A DNA stretch of 64,000 nt, taken from assembly GCA_944389175.1 (NCBI GenBank), contig CALXLK010000001.1, positions 186,001 to 250,000 on the forward strand. Direction: 5' to 3'. The notes beneath the pieces are model-generated. The model was not told the origin of the DNA. It worked only from the letters and a program-made list of their open reading frames with translations, and did no database searches. Numbering within the stretch: the stretch's first letter is position 1; every line of letters starts with the position of its first letter. This document shows, piece by piece, positions 50,673 through 60,653 of this stretch. Both the position numbers and the translations under genes were made by a program. Origin of the DNA: an uncultured Opitutales bacterium. Its GTDB lineage: Bacteria > Verrucomicrobiota > Verrucomicrobiia > Opitutales > Intestinicryptomonadaceae.

Positions 50673-53663
50673 ATGGCCAAAAGAAAAAGAGTCGAAAAGA
50701 TAGGCAACGTCATCGGGAGCACGCGCCCAATTTGGGGAATAGTGCTCTTGGTAATAGGCGTTTATCTTGCCATGTCTGTACTCGGCTACCATTCCGGGCA
50801 AGACGTCCTCTTTAAGGAGTATTTTGAGCCCCTTCTTCCGACGACCGAAGTCACGGGCGTAAACATCTGCGGCAAGCTAGGGGCGACGGTCGCCCTGTCG
50901 GCGATTCTGGTCGTCGGGGCGGCCGCGTACATGCTGCCAGTTTACGTGATTTGGTATGCAATTAACTGCTTCAGGAGAAGGGCTTCCCTAATATCGCGCA
51001 CAGAGCTTACGGCAACCATAGTCGGCGTCCTTGCCCTGTCGGTTACGGCCGCGGTATTGCAGTCTCTTTTCGGCGCCAGCGCGCCCACCCAGAGCGCGGC
51101 TTTCCCCAGCAGTTGGGGCGGCAAGTTCGGTTTCGCAGTTTTCGACTTCCTAAGGCCGTTTTTGGACAGCGCCGGTTCTCTGATGATATTCGGGGCCATC
51201 TACTTCGTTTCCCTGGCAATCGTGTTTGTGGATAGCCCTGTGACGGCGATATCTGATATGGGAAAATTTTTAGTCTTCGCATTTACAATCGCAGGCAGGG
51301 TGTTAAAATTTGTATTCTATTCAGTCCCCAGGTTTATGATGGGAAAGAGAACATCCGATCAGAAAGAACCCAAGAAGGACGAGAATCAAAAGCCCCAACC
51401 TGCAGTCGCTGAAGCGTCCGCCGAGACGCCTTCGGCTCAGGATCAATCCGACGTGCAAATAACTCCGGATGAAACGGCTCGGGCCTCGGAATTGCGCGAT
51501 TTGGCCGACTTTGCCCGCCAATTGTCTTCGGCGCGCAATTTCGACGACGAGAGTGCGTCGGTCTTGGTGCCCGTCGTCGAAGCCCAAAATCAAGAGTATG
51601 TGGATACCCGCCCCGAGGTGGCGGCGGTTAATTTTAACGGGGTGCAGACGCGGCTTGGAAATTCGGCGGATTCGGAACTTGACGAGAATCGGGGGGACAG
51701 CCTCGGCGGAGATTCCGTATCGGAAGAGGAATCTGCCCAAGCAGGCGCGCCGGAATTCGGTTATGAAAATGCGCCGGCAAAACTCGCCGCAGACGTCGTT
51801 TCCTCCGATGGCGATGGATTGCAAGAGGGCGCCCATGCCGCGGGGGGAGAGCGCGCTGGCGCAGAGCAGGCTGATGATGGGCTCGATTATTCGGAGGCCG
51901 CCGTGCATTCCGACGACTCGGGCACTCTCCAGGAAGGAGATGCCAGCCGCGTAGGCGGGGCGGAAAATCTAGCTGCTTCAGTGGCGGTTGCCTCAAGCGG
52001 CTCGTTGAAGGCGCCGCGTGAAAAAACTTCGGCGGAGGGTGGCGGAAAACTTGAATTTGAAGTGACGAAAATCGGCGGAGACGACGCCGACTATTCCGAC
52101 ATTCCCGACGCCAGGCAGGCCCAGGCGAAAAAAGAATACATATTTCCCTCCATTGATTTGCTGTCCGCGCCCCAGCGGCCCGTGAATGTGCCCCGGGAAG
52201 ATTACGCGGCGCGCATGCAGGAGATAATAGACATACTAAACAATTACGACGTAAAGGTGATTCCCGACCACGCATACTCAGGCCCCGTAATTACGCGCTA
52301 CGAGGTAAAGCCCGCCCGCGGCGTCAAGATAAGCAAAATAGAAGGTCTTGAAAAGGAGATAACGGCGGGAATGAAGGCCGACAAAGTTAGAATGATAGCC
52401 CCCGTTCCCGGGCATGGGACGGTAGGCATAGAAGTTCCCAACCGTTATCGGCAGAATGTGTCGATGGCTGAGGTGTTGCGCTCGAAACTCTGGCGCGAGA
52501 CAAAGTACGAAATACCTATTGCCCTGGGCAAGGACGCCACCGGAGAGCCCATAGTTGCAAATTTAAAAAAGATGACGCACGCATTGATAGCAGGCTCCAC
52601 AAATTCGGGCAAGAGCGTCTGCATAAACACCATAATTATATCGATGCTTTACAAAATGACGCCCGATGACTTGCGTCTTATAATGATAGACCCCAAGATG
52701 GTGGAATTGCAGGGGTACAACAGCATTCCGCATATGCTCATACCTGTCGTCGTCGACGTGAAGAAAGCCGCTTCCGCGCTGAAGTGGCTAACGAACGAGA
52801 TGATGCGCCGCTACAAGATATTTAACCATACCGGAGTGCGCAATATAGACGGCTTTAACGCAAAAATTTTGCGCGACAAAGACGAGATGAGGCGCGCCGA
52901 GGAGGAATTTGCGCAGATGACGCCCGAGGAGCGCCAAGCGGCCATTGCCGCCAAGGACGAAAGCGACCCGGCCTCCGATATCGAAATCCCGACGGAAAAG
53001 CTACCCTACATAGTCTGCATAATCGACGAGTTGGCCGACTTGATGAGCGTAGTAGGCAAGGATGTCGAGATTTACATAGCGCGAATAACGCAGCTGGCGA
53101 GGGCTGCCGGCATACACATGATTATCGCCACGCAGCGCCCCGACGTAAAGGTTATTACCGGCAAAATAAAGAACAACCTGCCCACGCGAATAGCATTCAA
53201 GGTTACTTCCCAGATAGACAGCCGGACGATTCTCGACCGCAAAGGGGCCGAAACACTCATCGGCCAGGGCGACATGCTATTCCTCAACAATGGCGCCCCC
53301 GACATCATCCGCGCCCAGGGAGCCTACCTTCCCGACGATGAAATTGAAGCCGTCGTGGAGGCTCTGAAAGTAAATGGCCCGCCGCAGTACGCCGAAGACG
53401 TGCAGGCGGAGATAGACGCCGACAGCGCCGAAGAGGACGACGAAATTTCCGAGGGCGAGGGCGGCAAGTATTCGGATCCGATGACGGTCAAGGCCATAAA
53501 TGCCATAAGGGTTTCGGGCAAGGCGAGCACGTCGCTGCTGCAGCGCAAGCTCGGCATCGGCTACGGCCGCGCGGCGAAGATAATCGACGAGCTTGAAGAG
53601 CGGGGCCTGATAGGCCCGGCCGACGCCACAGGCAAGAGGGAGCTTTTCCTCGACAACCTTTAG
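50673..53663 (+). CDS. ftsK: DNA translocase FtsK
   Basis: This 996-residue septal DNA pump resolves chromosome dimers. About four N-terminal membrane segments (IWGIVLLVIGVYLAMSVLG to IFGAIYFVSLAIVFV) anchor it. A low-complexity acidic/Ala-rich linker of roughly 280 residues follows. The motor has GPVITRYEVKPARGVK, Walker A GSTNSGKSVCINTI near 640, Walker B YIVCIIDELADLM and RIAFKVTSQIDSRTILD. The C-terminal gamma winged helix reads ASTSLLQRKLGIGYGRAAKI and recognises KOPS-like sites. It starts 9 bp after recN. Confidence 0.96.
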   Translation: MAKRKRVEKIGNVIGSTRPIWGIVLLVIGVYLAMSVLGYHSGQDVLFKEYFEPLLPTTEVTGVNICGKLGATVALSAILVVGAAAYMLPVYVIWYAINCFRRRASLISRTELTATIVGVLALSVTAAVLQSLFGASAPTQSAAFPSSWGGKFGFAVFDFLRPFLDSAGSLMIFGAIYFVSLAIVFVDSPVTAISDMGKFLVFAFTIAGRVLKFVFYSVPRFMMGKRTSDQKEPKKDENQKPQPAVAEASAETPSAQDQSDVQITPDETARASELRDLADFARQLSSARNFDDESASVLVPVVEAQNQEYVDTRPEVAAVNFNGVQTRLGNSADSELDENRGDSLGGDSVSEEESAQAGAPEFGYENAPAKLAADVVSSDGDGLQEGAHAAGGERAGAEQADDGLDYSEAAVHSDDSGTLQEGDASRVGGAENLAASVAVASSGSLKAPREKTSAEGGGKLEFEVTKIGGDDADYSDIPDARQAQAKKEYIFPSIDLLSAPQRPVNVPREDYAARMQEIIDILNNYDVKVIPDHAYSGPVITRYEVKPARGVKISKIEGLEKEITAGMKADKVRMIAPVPGHGTVGIEVPNRYRQNVSMAEVLRSKLWRETKYEIPIALGKDATGEPIVANLKKMTHALIAGSTNSGKSVCINTIIISMLYKMTPDDLRLIMIDPKMVELQGYNSIPHMLIPVVVDVKKAASALKWLTNEMMRRYKIFNHTGVRNIDGFNAKILRDKDEMRRAEEEFAQMTPEERQAAIAAKDESDPASDIEIPTEKLPYIVCIIDELADLMSVVGKDVEIYIARITQLARAAGIHMIIATQRPDVKVITGKIKNNLPTRIAFKVTSQIDSRTILDRKGAETLIGQGDMLFLNNGAPDIIRAQGAYLPDDEIEAVVEALKVNGPPQYAEDVQAEIDADSAEEDDEISEGEGGKYSDPMTVKAINAIRVSGKASTSLLQRKLGIGYGRAAKIIDELEERGLIGPADATGKRELFLDNL

Positions 53664-53727
53664 CCGCAAAAAAAATGCTTTACCGAAAGCGCCTTTTACT
53701 ATTTAATCCGACGGTTTATTCAATAAT

Positions 53728-55122
53728 ATGAAGCAGAGAACGATAGCAAAAGAAGTAAGCGTCAACGGCAAAGCCCTTCATAGCGGCGCCGAAGTTTCAT
53801 TGACTATGAAGCCCGCGCCGGTCGGAACGGGCGTAGTTTTCAAGCGCACAGACGTGTATGGAAAGCCCGAGGTTAAGCCGCATATTTCTTTGATTTCGTC
53901 GGATCTGGTTCGCAACACGGGGGTGACGTCGGGGCATGTGAAGCTGCACACGATAGAGCATGTTATGGCTGCGCTCTCCGGCATGAATATAGACAACTGC
54001 ATCGTCGAGATGGATTCCGGGGAGCCTCCGATTCTCGACGGTTCGGCGAAGAAGTTTGTCTCGATGATAAACGAGGCGGGCGTTGTGGAGCAGGACGGCG
54101 AAGTGGAGGTTTTTGAGCTTCGCGAACCCGTTTCCATAACCGACGGGAATAGGTCTGTCATAGCCCTGCCATATCCCGACGGGCTAAAGATTACCTGCAC
54201 GTCGACCGACGATAGGAAAACGCACACACAGCACCTTTCCATAGATATCGACCCCGAGACATTCCAGAAAGAGATAGCACCCGCGCGCACCTTTACCGTT
54301 TACGAAGACATAGAGCCCTTGCTTAAGCTTGGCAAAATCCAGGGGGGCAGCCTTGATTCGGCGATAGTTATAAAGGGGGACACCATTCTCTGCAAGGAGC
54401 CCCTGCGCTATAAAGACGAGTTTGTGCGCCACAAGATACTCGATATCATCGGCGATTTATCCCTCCTGGGATTCAAGCTGAAAGCGCACATAATAGCCGT
54501 GCGCACCGGCCATGCGCTAAACGCGCAGCTTACCGCCCAGATATACAACCAGATGCTAAAATACCGCGACGCCGCCAAAAATGCCAGGAGCGCCAAGGCT
54601 ATAGAGAGGGAGGCCCAGGCCAAAGCCTCCGGCGACAAATCCGAACATGGCAAGAAGATAGTAGTATCTACCGAGACTACGCTTGATACGCGCAGGATAT
54701 TAAACCTCATTCCTCACCGTTATCCGTTTGTGATGATAGACCGCATCGAGAGCATTCTAAACGACAACGAGGTTATAGCCATAAAGAATGTTACCATAAA
54801 CGAGCCGTTTTTCCAGGGGCACTTTCCGGGAAATCCGGTCATGCCCGGCGTCCTCCAGTTGGAGGCCATGGCGCAGGCGGCCGGCGTGTTGATGTTCAAA
54901 AGGGTTGACGGCACGAACAAATTGGCCTTCTTTATGAGCGCGGACAAGGTTAAGTTTCGCAAGGCCGTAAAGCCGGGCGACCAGTTGCGGATTCACGGCA
55001 TAATAACAAAAAACAGGGGCGACAAGATAATATGCGCCAAGGTCGAGTGTTTTGTAGCCGAAACGGCGGTAAGCTCGGCGGAGCTGATGTTCTCAATTCT
55101 CGACATAAACGAAGCCCCTTAG
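53728..55122 (+). CDS. lpxC/fabZ: bifunctional LpxC deacetylase / FabZ dehydratase
   Basis: This 464-residue fusion combines UDP-3-O-acyl-GlcNAc deacetylase (committed step of lipid A synthesis) with 3-hydroxyacyl-ACP dehydratase. LpxC part (about 1-280): HTIEH at 74-78 (zinc), [19 protein letters not shown] (further ligands) and AVRTGHALN (catalytic His). A charged, Ala/Lys-rich linker (about 280-320) precedes Fab[38 protein letters not shown] (His and Glu catalytic) and [17 protein letters not shown]. It is upstream of lpxA by 12 bp. Such fusions are known in Bacteroidota and PVC bacteria. Confidence 0.96.
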   Translation: MKQRTIAKEVSVNGKALHSGAEVSLTMKPAPVGTGVVFKRTDVYGKPEVKPHISLISSDLVRNTGVTSGHVKLHTIEHVMAALSGMNIDNCIVEMDSGEPPILDGSAKKFVSMINEAGVVEQDGEVEVFELREPVSITDGNRSVIALPYPDGLKITCTSTDDRKTHTQHLSIDIDPETFQKEIAPARTFTVYEDIEPLLKLGKIQGGSLDSAIVIKGDTILCKEPLRYKDEFVRHKILDIIGDLSLLGFKLKAHIIAVRTGHALNAQLTAQIYNQMLKYRDAAKNARSAKAIEREAQAKASGDKSEHGKKIVVSTETTLDTRRILNLIPHRYPFVMIDRIESILNDNEVIAIKNVTINEPFFQGHFPGNPVMPGVLQLEAMAQAAGVLMFKRVDGTNKLAFFMSADKVKFRKAVKPGDQLRIHGIITKNRGDKIICAKVECFVAETAVSSAELMFSILDINEAP

Positions 55123-55134
55123 AGGAAACGCGCC

Positions 55135-55911
55135 ATGGTAAAGATACACCCCACAGCAATAGTCGATAGCGCCGCAGAACTTGCAGACGGAGTTGAAATA
55201 GGTGCGTATGCCTACGTCGGCGGGCGCGTCAGGCTCGGTTCAGGCACGGTGGTCTCCCACCACGCCACGGTTGACGGCAATACGCAAATGGGAAAAAACA
55301 ACCAGATATTCCCGTATGCCTTTATTGGCGGGAAAACCCACGACCTTAAGTATGTGGGCGGAGACCCCGGCCTGAAAATAGGCGACAACAACGTATTCCG
55401 CGAATACACGACGGTCCACGCGGCGACGATGGAGCAGCATTACACTCTCGTCGGAGACAATAACAATATTTTGGCGTATTCGCACATAGCCCACGATTGC
55501 GTTGTCGGCAATAACATTGTCATGAGTTCGCATGCGGCCTTGGCCGGGCACGTCGTAGTCGGGGATCACGCCGTGATAGCATGGAGCGCGGGCGCGCACC
55601 AGTTTACGAGAATCGGCGAATATTCCATGGTTAGCGCGATGACAAAACAGGTCAAGGACTTGCCGCCGTTTTTCATTTCCGACGGAAACCCGGCGGAGGT
55701 GTGCACCATAAACAAGATTAACATGCAGCGCAACGGTTTCACCACTGAGGAGATAGACATAGCCTACAGCGCATTTAAGCTCATTTACAAGCACCGCCTT
55801 TCAAGGCCCAACGCCATTGCGCTATTGCAGCAAAGGCCCGACGCTTCTTCGCGCGTCATTTCCTTGCTCGTCAAATTTATGACGGCACATTCGGAGAGGG
55901 GCTTGGCTTAA
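55135..55911 (+). CDS. lpxA: UDP-N-acetylglucosamine acyltransferase LpxA
   Basis: This 258-residue trimeric enzyme catalyses the first acylation of lipid A synthesis. It shows left-handed beta-helix hexapeptide repeats from IHPTAIVDSAAELADGVEIG through GNNIVMSSHAALAGHVVVGD. The catalytic His lies in the region of LAYSHIAHDCVVGN, and the C-terminal helical domain is NKINMQRNGFTTEEIDIAYS. It is co-transcribed with lpxC-fabZ, and a clear terminator follows. Confidence 0.96.
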   Translation: MVKIHPTAIVDSAAELADGVEIGAYAYVGGRVRLGSGTVVSHHATVDGNTQMGKNNQIFPYAFIGGKTHDLKYVGGDPGLKIGDNNVFREYTTVHAATMEQHYTLVGDNNNILAYSHIAHDCVVGNNIVMSSHAALAGHVVVGDHAVIAWSAGAHQFTRIGEYSMVSAMTKQVKDLPPFFISDGNPAEVCTINKINMQRNGFTTEEIDIAYSAFKLIYKHRLSRPNAIALLQQRPDASSRVISLLVKFMTAHSERGLA

Positions 55912-55930
55912 GAGGCGGAGGCTTGTCTGT

Positions 55931-55962
55931 AATTGTCCGGGGAAAACGGACAATTTTTTTTT
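55931..55962 (+). terminator. terminator after lpxA
   Basis: Perfect stem AATTGTCCG / CGGACAATT with a 7-nt loop and a T run, 19 bp after the lpxA stop. Confidence 0.9.
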
Positions 55963-55993
55963 GCGTTTTTGTTCAAAGCTTTGTTTGGAATAT

Positions 55994-56551
55994 ATGAATT
56001 TTACAGAGAAGTCGCACGAGGCCGTAGCTGGGATTAGGGGCAAAATATTCTATGCGGTGGACGCCACTGTGGGGGGCGGCCGCGACGCGCTCTTTGCCGC
56101 TTCGATTATGGAGCCTTCGGGCAAACTCTTTTGCTTCGACGTGCAGGCCGAGGCGATAGCGCGCTCGAAAAAACTCATAGAAGAAAATGCGCCCGAATGC
56201 GCCTGCGAATTTTTCCACGCTGGACACGAGCATATGAAGGAGTTATTGCCGCGGCAAACTCACGGGAGGATAAACTGCTTCTTCTTTAATCTCGGCTGGC
56301 TGCCCGGCTCCGACAAAAAGATAGCAACGCGCGCCGAAACTACTATTGAAGGGCTTTCTGCGGCGTTTGAGCTGGCCGACAGGAATGCGTGCGTAATAAG
56401 CGTATGCTGCTATAAAGCTCACGAGGGCGGCATGTCTGAGTTTAGGGCAGTGGAAAGGTTCATGGAGGCGAATTTCCCGGATTGCAAGCGCTATACGGAC
56501 ACTCTTAACGACCTTTCTCCCGAGTTGTTCATAGTTAAATTTGGCGGTTGA
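55994..56551 (+). CDS. class I SAM-dependent methyltransferase, MnmM/YtqB-like
   Basis: This 185-residue methyltransferase has SAM-site motif I DATVGGGRDALFAASI (family form DATxGNGxDT), KLFCFDVQAEAI as motif II, and NCFFFNLGWLPGSDKKIATR as the catalytic NLGYLPGGDK-type signature. TTIEGLSAAFEL and CCYKAHEGG follow. This pattern fits PF06962 proteins such as Bacillus YtqB/MnmM, which methylate the wobble modification of tRNA. Substitution of Gly for Asn in motif I is a mild oddity. ATG 55994 lies 30 bp after the lpxA terminator. Confidence 0.8.
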   Translation: MNFTEKSHEAVAGIRGKIFYAVDATVGGGRDALFAASIMEPSGKLFCFDVQAEAIARSKKLIEENAPECACEFFHAGHEHMKELLPRQTHGRINCFFFNLGWLPGSDKKIATRAETTIEGLSAAFELADRNACVISVCCYKAHEGGMSEFRAVERFMEANFPDCKRYTDTLNDLSPELFIVKFGG

Positions 56552-56577
56552 AAAAAATAAAAAAAAGTGTTTAAAAA

Positions 56578-57084
56578 GTGGCGTCGACAAACAATATAAA
56601 GACCATGCAAAAACTTTTGAAACTAATGTTGGACGGCGAGGCGCTTTCTACGGAACAAATGGGAAAAGTGCTTGGCCTTACCAAGGAAGAGCTCGACGCG
56701 CAGCTTAAGGAGCTTACCGACAAGGGCATATTGTTGGGCTGGCGTCCGGTAATCAACGCCGACGTGCAGCGTTCTAAGGTTCACGCGGCAATAGAATTGC
56801 GCATTGCGCCCGAGCGCGAGGACGGATACGACAAGCTGGCGCAGCGCGTCAGCAAGTTCGACGAGGTAGATTCGTGCTATTTGATGAGCGGGGCCTACGA
56901 TCTTCTTCTGTTTGTCAAGGCCGATTCGCTCAGAGACGTTGCGAGTTTTGTTTATGAGAAGCTTGCAACTATAAAAGGGGTAAATTCCACGGCCACGCAC
57001 TTCTTTCTCAAGACGTACAAGACGCAGGGATATCTCGTCAACCGCGAAGTGCCCAACGACGACCGCCTCCTTTATTCGCCATAG
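56578..57084 (+). CDS. Lrp/AsnC-family transcriptional regulator
   Basis: This 168-residue regulator has an N-terminal winged HTH (ALSTEQMGKVLGLTKEELDA then LKELTDKGILLGWRPVIN) and a C-terminal RAM ligand-binding domain (VDSCYLMSGAYDLLLFVKAD, IKGVNSTATHFFLKTYKTQG). The start is taken as GTG 56578; ATG 56605 is an alternative that still keeps the HTH. It precedes an aminotransferase gene by 53 bp. Lrp proteins commonly control adjacent amino-acid genes, so an amino-acid ligand is likely. Confidence 0.88.
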   Translation: MASTNNIKTMQKLLKLMLDGEALSTEQMGKVLGLTKEELDAQLKELTDKGILLGWRPVINADVQRSKVHAAIELRIAPEREDGYDKLAQRVSKFDEVDSCYLMSGAYDLLLFVKADSLRDVASFVYEKLATIKGVNSTATHFFLKTYKTQGYLVNREVPNDDRLLYSP

Positions 57085-57137
57085 CCGCGGAAATTGACGT
57101 GCAGGAGCCATTATATTTTTACAATTAAGAATATCGT

Positions 57138-58313
57138 ATGGAGAAGAATCTTAAGAGATTTGTAGCCAGCCATGTTCTCGACATGCCCAAATCAGGCATA
57201 AGAGAGTTTTTTGCAATAGCTGCGACGATGCCCGACGCCATATCTTTGGGGATCGGAGAGCCCGATTTTGTCACGCCTTGGCATATCAGGGAGGCGGCGA
57301 TATTTGCGCTTGAAAACGGCAAGACATCCTACACCGAAAATCTCGGTTTGCGCGGGCTTAGAAACGACATTGCAGAGTATGTGGAAAAGAATTACTCGGT
57401 AAGTTACAATCCGGCCGACGAGGTGATGGTTGGAGTGGGGGTATCGGAGGTTATGGACTGCGTGTTGCGGGCGCTGGTAAATCCCGGCGACAAGGTTATG
57501 TACCACGAGCCGTGCTTTGTATCGTACGGGCCCAGCATAGAGCTCTGCCACGGGGTTGCCATTCCCGTAAAAACGCGCCCCGAGGACGGATTCGCCTTCA
57601 ACATCGACGAGGTAAAGAAAGCATGGCAGCCCGGCTGCAAGGCTATACTGATAAACTTTCCAACGAATCCCACCGGCGGCATAGCCGAGCGTTCCCAGCT
57701 TCAGGAGCTTGCGAAATTCGTAAAAGAAAAGGATATGCTCGTCATAAGCGACGAGATATATTCCGAGCTCACCTACGACGGCCAGCATGTCAGCATCGCA
57801 TCTATCGACGGCATGAAAGAGCGCTGCGTTTTTCTGCACGGCTTTTCGAAGGCCTTTGCCATGACGGGCTTTAGGATAGGGTATGCGTGCGCGCCCAGGG
57901 AGATAATCGACGCGGCGATGAAAGTGCACCAGTACGCCATCATGTGCGCGCCGATAGTATCCCAGGAGGCAGCGCGCGAGGCTTTGCGCAACGGAAAGAG
58001 GGCGATGCTTCACATGCGCGAGCAATACCAGAGCCGGCGCGATTTTATAGTGTCGCGCTTTAACGACATGGGGCTCGATTGCCACTTGCCCAAGGGTACT
58101 TTTTATGCGTTCCCTTCCGTTCGGCGTTTTGGGATGACTTCGATGGAGTTTGCAAAATACATACTAAACGAGGCGAAAGTCGCCGTCGTGCCCGGCTCTG
58201 CGTTTGGAGAGGACGGCGAGGGTTTCGTTAGGGCGAGTTTCTCGACCAGCTATAATAATCTGGTCGAGGCGGCCGACAGGATGGAAAAGGCCATAAAAAA
58301 GCTAAATGTCTGA
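57138..58313 (+). CDS. class I/II PLP-dependent aminotransferase
   Basis: This 391-residue fold-type I aminotransferase starts HVLDMPKSGIREFFAIAATM, then ISLGIGEPDFVTPWHI, a hallmark of the AT I-gamma subgroup. The PLP residues are in INFPTNPTGGIAERSQ, ISDEIYSELTY, and the Schiff-base Lys (about 238) in GFSKAFAMTGFRIGY. The substrate-carboxylate Arg is in GFVRASFSTSYNNL. It is close to archaeal-type aspartate/aromatic or PatA-like enzymes; the substrate is unresolved. It is preceded by an Lrp regulator and overlaps der by 8 bp. Confidence 0.9.
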   Translation: MEKNLKRFVASHVLDMPKSGIREFFAIAATMPDAISLGIGEPDFVTPWHIREAAIFALENGKTSYTENLGLRGLRNDIAEYVEKNYSVSYNPADEVMVGVGVSEVMDCVLRALVNPGDKVMYHEPCFVSYGPSIELCHGVAIPVKTRPEDGFAFNIDEVKKAWQPGCKAILINFPTNPTGGIAERSQLQELAKFVKEKDMLVISDEIYSELTYDGQHVSIASIDGMKERCVFLHGFSKAFAMTGFRIGYACAPREIIDAAMKVHQYAIMCAPIVSQEAAREALRNGKRAMLHMREQYQSRRDFIVSRFNDMGLDCHLPKGTFYAFPSVRRFGMTSMEFAKYILNEAKVAVVPGSAFGEDGEGFVRASFSTSYNNLVEAADRMEKAIKKLNV

Positions 58314-59709
58314 GTTATCCAAGAGCATCGCGATAGTGGGCAGGCCCAATGTCGGCAAGAGCCGCCTGTTTAACAGGCTTGTCGGACGCAGGGTTTCCAT
58401 AGTGCACGACAAGCCCGGCGTCACGCGCGACATAGTCGTCGAGCGGCTGTCGGACTCGCTGATTCTGATGGATACCGGCGGCATGGGCGCGACCGAACAG
58501 ATGACCGAAAAGATCATAGCAGAGGCCACCGACGAGCAGGTCAATTTTGCGGTGGCGGCGGCCGATACAATAATATTTGTCGTCGACATGCAGGCGGGGC
58601 TGGCCCCGCAGGATTACGAGATTGCCTCGTTTTTGCGCTCGTCGGGCAAGGACGTCGTCTTGGCCGTGAACAAGGTCGATCTTCCCCAGCACAGCCCCAA
58701 CGCCTCGGAGTTTTATTCTTTAGGATTTCGGCGGGTTTTTGAGCTGTCTGCCGAGCACGGTTACGGTATCGGCGATCTCGTCTGCTACATAGAGGGAAAA
58801 TACGGCAAGATCGGAGAGTTTGCGCCCGAGGAAGAGCGCATAAAAATATGCGTAGCGGGGCGGCCAAATGTGGGGAAAAGCTCGATAATAAACAGGCTTT
58901 TGGGCGAGAAAAGGCTCATTGTAAGCGATGTGGCGGGCACCACGCGCGACAGCGTCAAGTGCGATATCGACGTGCCCGCGCGCGACGGCCAGGCGATGAA
59001 ATTTAGAATGTACGACACTGCCGGGCTGAAGTTGAGGCGCAAAACGAACACTTCGCTTGACTATCTTTCGTCGCTGCGGACGCGGAAAGTAATCTCGGCG
59101 TGCGACGTTGTCTTTTTGGTGATAGACGCGATGGAGGGTGTTTCCGAACTCGACAAGCGTCTTGCAGGGGAAATAGCCGAGGCCGGCGCCTCCATAATAA
59201 TAGTCGTAAACAAGTGGGATTACGCCACGGAAACTTTCGCCCGCGCGCCGATTCGCGGCTATAAAAATGTAACTGAATTTGGGAAGGCCTTTGAAGAGGC
59301 CGTGCGGGCGGCGTTGCCGATGATAGGCGACGGGCGTATATACTTTGTCTCGGCAAAGGAGGGGAAAGGCATAGACAAGCTGCCCCTGGCGGCGTTTAGG
59401 CTTTTTGAAAAGATGAATTCGAGCGTGTCGACGGGCAGGCTCAACTCCACCGTGCAGAAGCTCTGCCAGGCAAACCCGCCCCGCTATGTCGGCGGCAAGC
59501 GCTTCAAGGTCTATTACAGCGTGAAGATATCGTCGCGGCCTTACACCGTGCGCTTGTACTGCAATAGTGAGCAGTCGCTTACGAGGGAATACAGGCGCTA
59601 TCTGGTCAACGGGCTGCGCTCGGCGCTCAAGCTGGGCGGTGTGGCGATAAATTTGGAAGTAGTGGGCAAACCCCAGCAAAGCGTGCAGCAGCGTCTGTCA
59701 AAAAAATGA
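58306..59709 (+). CDS. der: ribosome-associated GTPase Der (EngA)
   Basis: This 467-residue protein has tandem GTPase domains needed for 50S subunit assembly. Domain 1 has GRPNVGKSRLFNRLVG, DTGGM and NKVD. Domain 2 has GRPNVGKSSIINRLLGEKR, DTAGL and NKWD. The C-terminal KH-like domain reads NPPRYVGGKRFKVYYSVKI. The order and length (about 440-490 in the family) are normal. The start overlaps the aminotransferase end, and the stop overlaps fmt (ATGA). Confidence 0.96.
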   Translation: MSELSKSIAIVGRPNVGKSRLFNRLVGRRVSIVHDKPGVTRDIVVERLSDSLILMDTGGMGATEQMTEKIIAEATDEQVNFAVAAADTIIFVVDMQAGLAPQDYEIASFLRSSGKDVVLAVNKVDLPQHSPNASEFYSLGFRRVFELSAEHGYGIGDLVCYIEGKYGKIGEFAPEEERIKICVAGRPNVGKSSIINRLLGEKRLIVSDVAGTTRDSVKCDIDVPARDGQAMKFRMYDTAGLKLRRKTNTSLDYLSSLRTRKVISACDVVFLVIDAMEGVSELDKRLAGEIAEAGASIIIVVNKWDYATETFARAPIRGYKNVTEFGKAFEEAVRAALPMIGDGRIYFVSAKEGKGIDKLPLAAFRLFEKMNSSVSTGRLNSTVQKLCQANPPRYVGGKRFKVYYSVKISSRPYTVRLYCNSEQSLTREYRRYLVNGLRSALKLGGVAINLEVVGKPQQSVQQRLSKK

Positions 59710-60653
59710 AAGTTGCATTTTTCTCTTCGGATCCGATATCGCTGCCGTCGATACGATATTTGCAGGCGGAGCACGAATTGGTCTGCATTGTGAGCAATCC
59801 GGACAGGCCCAAGGGCAGGGGTAAAAAAGTCTCCCCGAACGAGGTTTCGCAGTGGGCAATTGACAATTCGGTGGACTTGTTGCGTCCGGAGGGTAAGCCC
59901 TCGGATGACGATGTGGCGCATTTGCGGGAAGTCGGCGCAGAGCTGTTGATTGTGATGGCTTACGGCTGTATCCTCAAAAAAAACATTTTGGAATACGGGA
60001 AGTATCCGTGCCTTAATCTGCACGCCTCTCTTCTGCCCGAGCTGCGCGGAGCATCACCCATAGAGACGGCTATAGCGCTGGGAAAGACTCGCACGGGCGT
60101 AAGTCTTATGAGGGTGGAGCCCGCGATGGACACTGGGGCAGTTGCCGACGCCGAAGAAGTGGATATAGATTTTTACGATACCGCAAAGACTCTTCGCCAA
60201 AAAATTGCCGTTTCCGCTGCGGATATTCTTAAAAAGAACATGCCGCTAATTGAAAGCGGAGAATTGAATTTTGTTCAACAGAATTCGGCCGAGGCCACGT
60301 ATTCGAGAAAGCTCTCCAGGGAAGACATGTTCCTCGACTTTAGAAAAAGCGCACGCGAATTGCGCGATAGAGTTCGAGCTTTTGGCGCGGGAATTTTTCA
60401 ATTCGGTTTAGATGCGATAAAAATTTTCGATATACAGCTGTGCGAAAATACCGGCGGGGCAGGCTGTGCGACTGTGATTTCATCGGGCGCCGACGGCTTA
60501 AAGATTGCATGCGCCGACGGGGCCATCTGCGCAAATAGGCTCCAGAAGCCATGTGCAAGAGCGATGCAAGCCCGGGAGTTTTTTTCCGGATACGAAATTC
60601 CGAAAGGAACAATTCTTTCCAACGCCGACAATAAACCGCTTCTGCACAGATAA
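59706..60653 (+). CDS. fmt: methionyl-tRNA formyltransferase
   Basis: This 315-residue enzyme formylates initiator Met-tRNA using 10-formyl-THF. The N-terminal domain has VAFFSSDPISLPSIRYL, YGCILKKNILE and the catalytic NLHASLLPELRGASPIETAI. ETGVSLMRVEPAMDTGAVAD-like sequence follows as TGVSLMRVEPAMDTG. The C-terminal OB-fold domain binds tRNA. It overlaps der (ATGA) and ends the four-gene block starting with the Lrp gene. Confidence 0.95.
   Translation: MKVAFFSSDPISLPSIRYLQAEHELVCIVSNPDRPKGRGKKVSPNEVSQWAIDNSVDLLRPEGKPSDDDVAHLREVGAELLIVMAYGCILKKNILEYGKYPCLNLHASLLPELRGASPIETAIALGKTRTGVSLMRVEPAMDTGAVADAEEVDIDFYDTAKTLRQKIAVSAADILKKNMPLIESGELNFVQQNSAEATYSRKLSREDMFLDFRKSARELRDRVRAFGAGIFQFGLDAIKIFDIQLCENTGGAGCATVISSGADGLKIACADGAICANRLQKPCARAMQAREFFSGYEIPKGTILSNADNKPLLHR

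Noticed and set aside
57192-59679. Long minus-strand frames opposite the aminotransferase and der genes (about 300 codons each)
   Set aside because: Antisense to strongly conserved enzymes, no ribosome binding sites or domains; a result of high G+C third positions.
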